The notes below the pieces were generated by a model. That model was not told where the DNA came from. It searched no databases and saw only the letters and a list, made by a program, of their open reading frames with translations. 21,086 nucleotides of DNA from Beroe ovata. Taxonomy: Eukaryota; Ctenophora; Nuda; Beroida; Beroidae. The stretch lies in NCBI GenBank assembly GCA_946803715.1, contig CAMPET010000122.1, forward strand, positions 116,533-137,618, written 5' to 3'. Shown one piece after another: positions 17,601-21,086 of the stretch (position 1 is its first letter; every line of letters starts with the position of its first letter). The translations under genes were made by a program, and so were the position numbers.

Positions 17601-20116
17601 TATGCCCGGCAGCTTCCGCCATGCATATCAAAAATTAGATCAGCATACATTCACAGTTCATGCATTTTAACACGCACCAGTATTATTCTAGTGATTTCAC
17701 AACCCTCCATTATACAAGTTCAAGGAATTTAGCATGTGAAACGTACGTGTCGAGACTTATCCACAGTATATCTGACATGTATAGTTATAATGCTGATTAT
17801 ATCCTACAGCACAATTTAGATTGTACAATGTAGACTGTATTATGTAAAATTTTCAACGAAAAGAAGGCAGTTGAATCACCGGAAACACACCGAGATAAAC
17901 GAACTTATGTGTTATTACTGTGGCATGTGCGTGTTGACGGAGTTTTAAACTGTAACAAAAACAGTCCCCTCTTTGAGTATTGCAAAATAATGCAAAATGG
18001 AGGGGTTACATGAGGTTCATGAAAGGTACGTCACCAGATTGACGAAAAAACATGGTGATTCGTTGACTTTCATAAATTTCATGAATGATCGTAATGAAAT
18101 GACTTCATTTCGGCATCACTCATGTTTTTACCTGTCAATGTCCAGCTGTATTTCCCTCGCAACACCCTCCAGACCTCCACCATTCTGCCAGGCGCCCCTA
18201 TGTCTGGAATAACCACCCATCAACTCATCAGCACCGATACCAGAGAAAAGGAGGCGCGCAGTGCTCATCATCCATTGTCCGGGAGAGTGCGCATCTACAC
18301 GTGTGGAGGAGTGCGCGTCTCCACACGAACAATAGCCCATGCCACGTGCAGCGAACCAGAGCGCACATCCTATACTGTCATCTAGGACAGTGTTGTGCGG
18401 GTATAGCAGCTCTGTGATGTACTGGTCACGTGATCTCTGCAGTTCCTCACGTGTCACATTAATCTGTGTGAGGCGGTAACCGTCAGACATGAGAATAAAA
18501 ACAACTTTTTGGAAAACAAATGCTGCAATGCTGCATCTGCCGTTGTGCCATGGCAATGAGATTTGAGAATTACCAGGGAGAAACTCACCTTTATTAGATT
18601 CCAATGTCTCCCAGGACAACACTGTTGGAGATCAGAAAGGGATTGTAGTGCAGATAATCGGTCTGGTGTACTGTCGAAATTCCCAAAGGATACATTAAGT
18701 AGATCAATTGGTTCTGATGGTGGAACAAACCTAGGATTGAAATATTTCACCTTCTTCGCCTTTCAAACAGTTGACCAAGAAATAATTAATAAAGTTGAGG
18801 AATTAAACCTGTGAATTAAGGCTGCTATCACTGTACAGTCGATTCCGCCACTGAATAGTACACCCAGTCTAGCTCCAGAGGGCCTAATATCTTCACGGTG
18901 TGCACTGCAAGGAGTGTCAGAGTCTGAGCTCACCAAACAGTGCCTTTTGCAATACTCTATCTGGATGCCCTGAGAGATGATATTTGATATAGTTATTAGT
19001 TAGTGAAATTCAGCTGCAGCTGTAGGTGCTACTGGAGACCCCAAACATGAATGAAAAACAGGTATGCAATTACCAAAGAGTATTCGAGAGGTTTGCTACA
19101 GCATTGAGCTCGTTTTCTGACAGAGTCTGACAGTAGACCCAAAAATTTCTTTATATTATCGTACCACGACAGAGAGGTTTGGAGGCTTAGATCCATATTA
19201 AAAGGACTGATTGGAATTTGTAGACAATCTGGGGAGATAAAGTTCTTAAAAAGGATCATATTCTGTACAATATTTTGCTAAAGCCCCAGACAATGAGAAG
19301 GTTATATACATACCTTCAGTAAATGATATTGGTAGAGTAAGCAGTGAAGCAAATTCAGAGCAAGCCTCTACTTTATCCTTATAAGCAAGGCATTTTATTT
19401 GAAATGGATATGCTTTACATTCAGATCTTGTCAGACAAAAAATCCCTCCAGATGGCACTTCATGCCAGGTCCTGGTAGAGTCTCCTACCGAACAAAGGAT
19501 ATATCCATTATCGTTATAACTTATGAGAAGAGAACGCCTGCCAAAGTAATCCCTACAGAACCATAATTCATCTTTGTTTCCCTAGAAATGTTGATGGAAA
19601 AATAAGCAAAAAATAGAATGGCCATTGTGTAAGATCATTTATCCATTGCTGAGAAAGATAACAGATAATAACAACATGAAAAACTTACATCATAAAAGAT
19701 GATTGCATATGGACCATGTGTATTCTTTATGGTAGCATATATACCAAGATTCATTAGGGAATAAAATAGAGCTAGAGTATCACTGGTAAATGATGTCTGA
19801 AATATTGAGTGCTAGCCTACTTATTTTGAAATGATAGAATTGAGATCACCATTCTATCATAGTGGATACTAGAATCATTACTATAGCATATTGCTGGAAT
19901 ATTTACCTGATCATAATTGAAAACTTGACCATTAAAAAGCAATATTTGAGAGTTACAGGATAAGGGCTGCTTTGCTTCTCCTTGGACATGGAGAATATAC
20001 GCAGAAAAATGGATATCTGAATCAGTACTTATGCTTGAGTAGTGGTCAGGACCCCGATTAAGCAATCTTTTGTTTTCAATGCATTTACATTTGTAGCAGC
20101 AGAGAATTCCACACAT
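14665..20116 (-). CDS. ASNSD1: Asparagine synthetase domain-containing protein 1 (ASNSD1)
   Basis: Nine minus-strand exons: 19907-20116, 19689-19796, 19314-19581, 19074-19228, 18809-18969, 18589-18730, 18132-18463, 15163-15286 and 14665-14859. GT-AG and phase agree at every junction, giving 564 residues (human 643). The N-terminal class-II glutamine amidotransferase-like domain starts MCGI (Cys2), then RGPD (21-24), LFNGQVFN (60-67) and RDYFGRRSL. The C-terminal asparagine-synthetase domain has FSGGIDC (286-292) as PP-loop, [37 protein letters not shown] (from 422), [25 protein letters not shown] and [10 protein letters not shown]. The start is ATG 20116, since Met-Cys must expose Cys after Met removal. 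The PP-loop ends in Cys where SGGxDS is usual. Exon 5's left boundary (phase 0) is the least certain junction. Intron 7 (15287-18131) contains the whole SLC35B4 gene. The catalytic role of this family is unclear. Confidence 0.94.
15018..15073. repeat. Three consecutive perfect hairpins in the last ASNSD1 intron
   Basis: AATGTACAATG/CATTGTACATT (15018-15041, loop TT), CCCTC/GAGGG (15042-15056, loop TTGCA) and GGTCCCT/AGGGACC (15059-15073, one-base loop) follow one another almost without spacers, in the intron between exons 8 and 9. Upstream, ACTACACGTGTAAT occurs as a direct repeat (about 14991-15019). Confidence 0.85.
15530..15535 (-). terminator. Possible polyadenylation signal of SLC35B4
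   Basis: AATAAA on the minus strand, 247 bases after the SLC35B4 stop and still inside ASNSD1 intron 7. It would end the nested transcript 244 bases before ASNSD1 exon 8. Confidence 0.4.
15782..16869 (-). CDS. SLC35B4: SLC35B4-type UDP-sugar transporter, nested in an ASNSD1 intron
   Basis: Two minus-strand exons, 16740-16869 and 15782-16662, joined in phase (Ser44 split), give 336 residues (human SLC35B4 331). Start ATG 16869 has a good context (GAC before, G after). The protein is a ten-helix drug/metabolite-transporter fold. Blocks matching SLC35B4 are [63 protein letters not shown] and [12 protein letters not shown]35B4 brings UDP-xylose and UDP-N-acetylglucosamine into the Golgi/ER lumen in exchange for UMP. 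The gene lies entirely between ASNSD1 exons 7 and 8 on the same strand. Splicing of ASNSD1 around it is supported by an exact phase match (Asp-Arg-Ile at the junction). Its first intron is only 77 bases. An opposite-strand ORF starts at the same four bases. Confidence 0.95.
16868..17638 (+). CDS. Unrecognised small basic protein, two exons, antisense within ASNSD1 intron 7
   Basis: Proposed exons 16868-17032 and 17411-17638 (donor CAG/GTAAGC, acceptor TTTCCAG, both phase 0) encode 130 residues. The first part is charged and helix-prone ([19 protein letters not shown], then [18 protein letters not shown]). The second part begins [12 protein letters not shown] and then becomes Cys- and Ser-rich with no motif I know. 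The start context (TCC before ATG) is weak, and the ATG overlaps the SLC35B4 start within CATG. A CAG just inside this point (16871-16873) could be an acceptor for an upstream exon instead. No AATAAA follows within 190 bases. The codon-phase agreement and good splice sites favour a real gene, but no family was recognised. It could be a chance ORF. Confidence 0.35.
17287..17304. repeat. Perfect 18-bp palindrome ACTGATTGATCAATCAGT
   Basis: Self-complementary over all 18 bases, inside the proposed intron of the antisense ORF and ASNSD1 intron 7. Related words (CTGATTACTGA) lie just upstream. Confidence 0.85.
17639..18131. other. Remaining part of ASNSD1 intron 7, no feature seen
   Basis: AT-rich intronic DNA with one TGTACAATG word near 17822. 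A short plus-strand open frame from 17997 runs antisense into ASNSD1 exon 7 and is not supported. Confidence 0.5.
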
Positions 20117-20280
20117 CACAGAAGCTCAGGGTAGAAGAAAATCCTAGTAAAAACATCACTCATTACATCACTGATCAGTGTATCTTTTGAAAGTGACCAA
20201 ATGGCTTAATTAAGATCATGTACAACAAGTAATGAAAATGAAATAAATTGAACTAGGATAGCATGACATGCATTGATGTC
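20117..20280. other. Upstream region of ASNSD1
   Basis: 164 bases between the ASNSD1 start codon and the first inverted-repeat element. It should hold the leader and core promoter. No TATA box or other convincing motif on the minus strand, and no sizeable upstream ORF. Confidence 0.4.
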
Positions 20281-20388
20281 ATGTCTGATATTATCATACC
20301 GTCGGTGCGCGCGATGCGATTTTCAATCCGCCCCTTGGCCTTGCCAGGGATAAAATCCCGCCAGCAAGGGTGAGGTGAAATCCTACAA
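20281..20388 (-). mobile_element. Small inverted-repeat element, copy A (reverse orientation)
   Basis: Ends in AATCCTACAA on the right. The left end is a diverged version (ATGTCTGATATTATCATACC). It shares the internal words CCGTCGGTGCGC, CCAGGGATAAAATCCCGCCA and GCAAGG with copies B and C in inverted order. Flanks ATTGATGTC (20272-20280) and ATTAATGTC (20389-20397) match 8 of 9, a target-site duplication. Confidence 0.75.
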
Positions 20389-20569
20389 ATTAATGTCATT
20401 TGTGCACACGTTGCGCGCCCCTGTTCTACTCAGTGAACTGAAAAGTCGTAGAAAGGAGACGCGCAGCGCGCGCGGAGCTGGAGTATTACTATTTGGGTCA
20501 CGCAGCGCGGGAACAATGTCATGTCGTGTGTTCCCGCGCTGCATGCCCATGCCCCAACTGCAACCCAAA

Positions 20570-20667
20570 TTGTAGGATTTCACCCTACGCTTGCTGGCGG
20601 GATTTCATCCCGGGCAAGGAATGACAATTGCGCGGCGCCGCGCCGACGGTTGGGTGAAATCCTACAA
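20570..20667 (+). mobile_element. Small inverted-repeat element, copy B
   Basis: 98 bases from TTGTAGGATTTCACCC to GGGTGAAATCCTACAA: 16-base perfect terminal inverted repeats. Internally TGCTGGCGGGATTTCATCCC and CCGACGG. A TGCAAC word lies on both sides but is displaced by a few bases on the left, so the target-site duplication is doubtful. The 181 bases between A and B (20389-20569) show only CG-rich words. Confidence 0.8.
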
Positions 20668-20841
20668 TGCAACGACCTATGTCCTATAATAATAGTAATA
20701 CACCGCGCGCGGCTCCTTTGTACACTCCATTTTCAGATCAGCAGGATCACTAAATCAGGACACAGGAATAAGTGTCCACATCCCATCGCTTGGGGCGTAG
20801 TAATATTTATATAGGATCAATTGCAGTAAAAATTGCACAAC

Positions 20842-20927
20842 TTGTAGGAATAGGATTTTACCCTTGCTGGCGGGATTTTATCCCTGGCATTGGCAAGGCG
20901 CACCGACGGTAGGATAAAATCCTACAA
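20842..20927 (+). mobile_element. Small inverted-repeat element, copy C, with target-site duplication
   Basis: 86 bases from TTGTAGGA to TCCTACAA, sharing CTTGCTGGCGGGATTTTATC and CACCGACGG with the other copies. Exact flanking duplication TGCACAAC at 20834-20841 and 20928-20935. Eight-base duplications are typical of the hAT and P superfamilies. With no transposase in view, the superfamily remains open. Confidence 0.85.
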
Positions 20928-20935
20928 TGCACAAC

Positions 20936-21086
20936 TAGAAGTTAAACTTCAGTCGGACAATCAAAATTTCACGTCAATCCGATGATCGGTTCCCGAGTTA
21001 GCGGCCGCCATAACCCCTTATCGACCCAAAACATGACAGTTTGAGTGAGCATTTGAGGATAGCTCCCAAACGGATCGACCGATTAT
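20936..21086. other. Window right edge, unassigned
   Basis: About 150 bases with no gene seen. The wording near 20964 (AAAATTTCACGTCAATCC) faintly resembles the repeat-like tract at 4800-5078, so it may be the edge of another dispersed element continuing out of the window. Confidence 0.3.

Noticed and set aside
17997-18212. Plus-strand 71-codon frame beginning Met-Glu-Gly-Leu-His
   Set aside because: It runs antisense into ASNSD1 exon 7, and no homology or splice partner is evident.
18904-18930. Extra intron inside ASNSD1 exon 5 (donor TTTG/GTGAGC, acceptor CCTTGCAG)
   Set aside because: The sites look good, but splicing them breaks the phase needed for LFSGGID. Reading through keeps the frame with both neighbouring exons.
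20117-20119. ASNSD1 starting one codon earlier (GTG at 20119, giving Met-Met-Cys)
   Set aside because: Class-II amidotransferase-like proteins need Cys directly after the initiator Met. ATG at 20116 gives MCGI.
20842-20935. Helitron end
   Set aside because: Helitrons lack terminal inverted repeats and target-site duplications. Copy C has both.

Overview
The window looks like nuclear DNA of a compact invertebrate (metazoan) genome. Genes have short GT-AG introns (mostly about 75-750 bases). The proteins are animal-type: SGSM with RUN and TBC domains, ARPC3, ASNSD1 and SLC35B4. Intergenic DNA is full of CA microsatellites, minisatellites and small foldback elements. A highly heterozygous marine invertebrate such as a sponge would fit, but the sequence alone does not prove a taxon. 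There are no bacterial-type operons and no rRNA, tRNA or CRISPR array that I can see.

Positions 1-7330 are non-coding and repeat-rich, and most of this stretch is present twice. Positions 1153-4227 are repeated at 4229-about 7402, with single-N gaps at 4228 and 5102 lying exactly on homology breakpoints. The first copy ends inside the first coding exon of SGSM. The simplest reading is two haplotypes of one locus placed head to tail by the assembler, although a true tandem duplication cannot be excluded. The copies differ by a foldback element truncation, a 421-base insertion with three GC-rich hairpins, and a 21-base minisatellite (6 units against 1).

Positions 7331-11037 (+) hold a complete SGSM1/2-like gene: three exons, 948 residues, RUN domain, SGSM mid-domain and TBC Rab-GAP domain with both catalytic fingers. 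A 1.4 kb convergent intergenic region follows. Positions 12473-13695 (-) hold complete ARPC3: six exons, 178 residues, the same length as human ARPC3. Positions 14066-14470 (-) hold a single-exon, 134-residue protein that resembles the dynein heavy chain stalk/microtubule-binding region.

Positions 14665-20116 (-) hold ASNSD1: nine exons, 564 residues, all junctions in phase. Its 2.8 kb seventh intron contains a complete SLC35B4 nucleotide-sugar transporter gene on the same strand. It may also contain an unrecognised two-exon gene on the opposite strand, whose start codon overlaps that of SLC35B4 in the four bases CATG. The right edge (20281-20935) has three copies of a small inverted-repeat element, two of them flanked by 8-9 base target-site duplications.

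The genes do not form a pathway. SGSM acts on Rab/Rap GTPases, ARPC3 on actin branching, SLC35B4 on Golgi/ER sugar-nucleotide import, and ASNSD1 is an asparagine-synthetase relative of unclear function. The most interesting structural features are the nested gene arrangement, the stand-alone dynein-stalk-like ORF, the haplotype-like duplication and the new MITE family.
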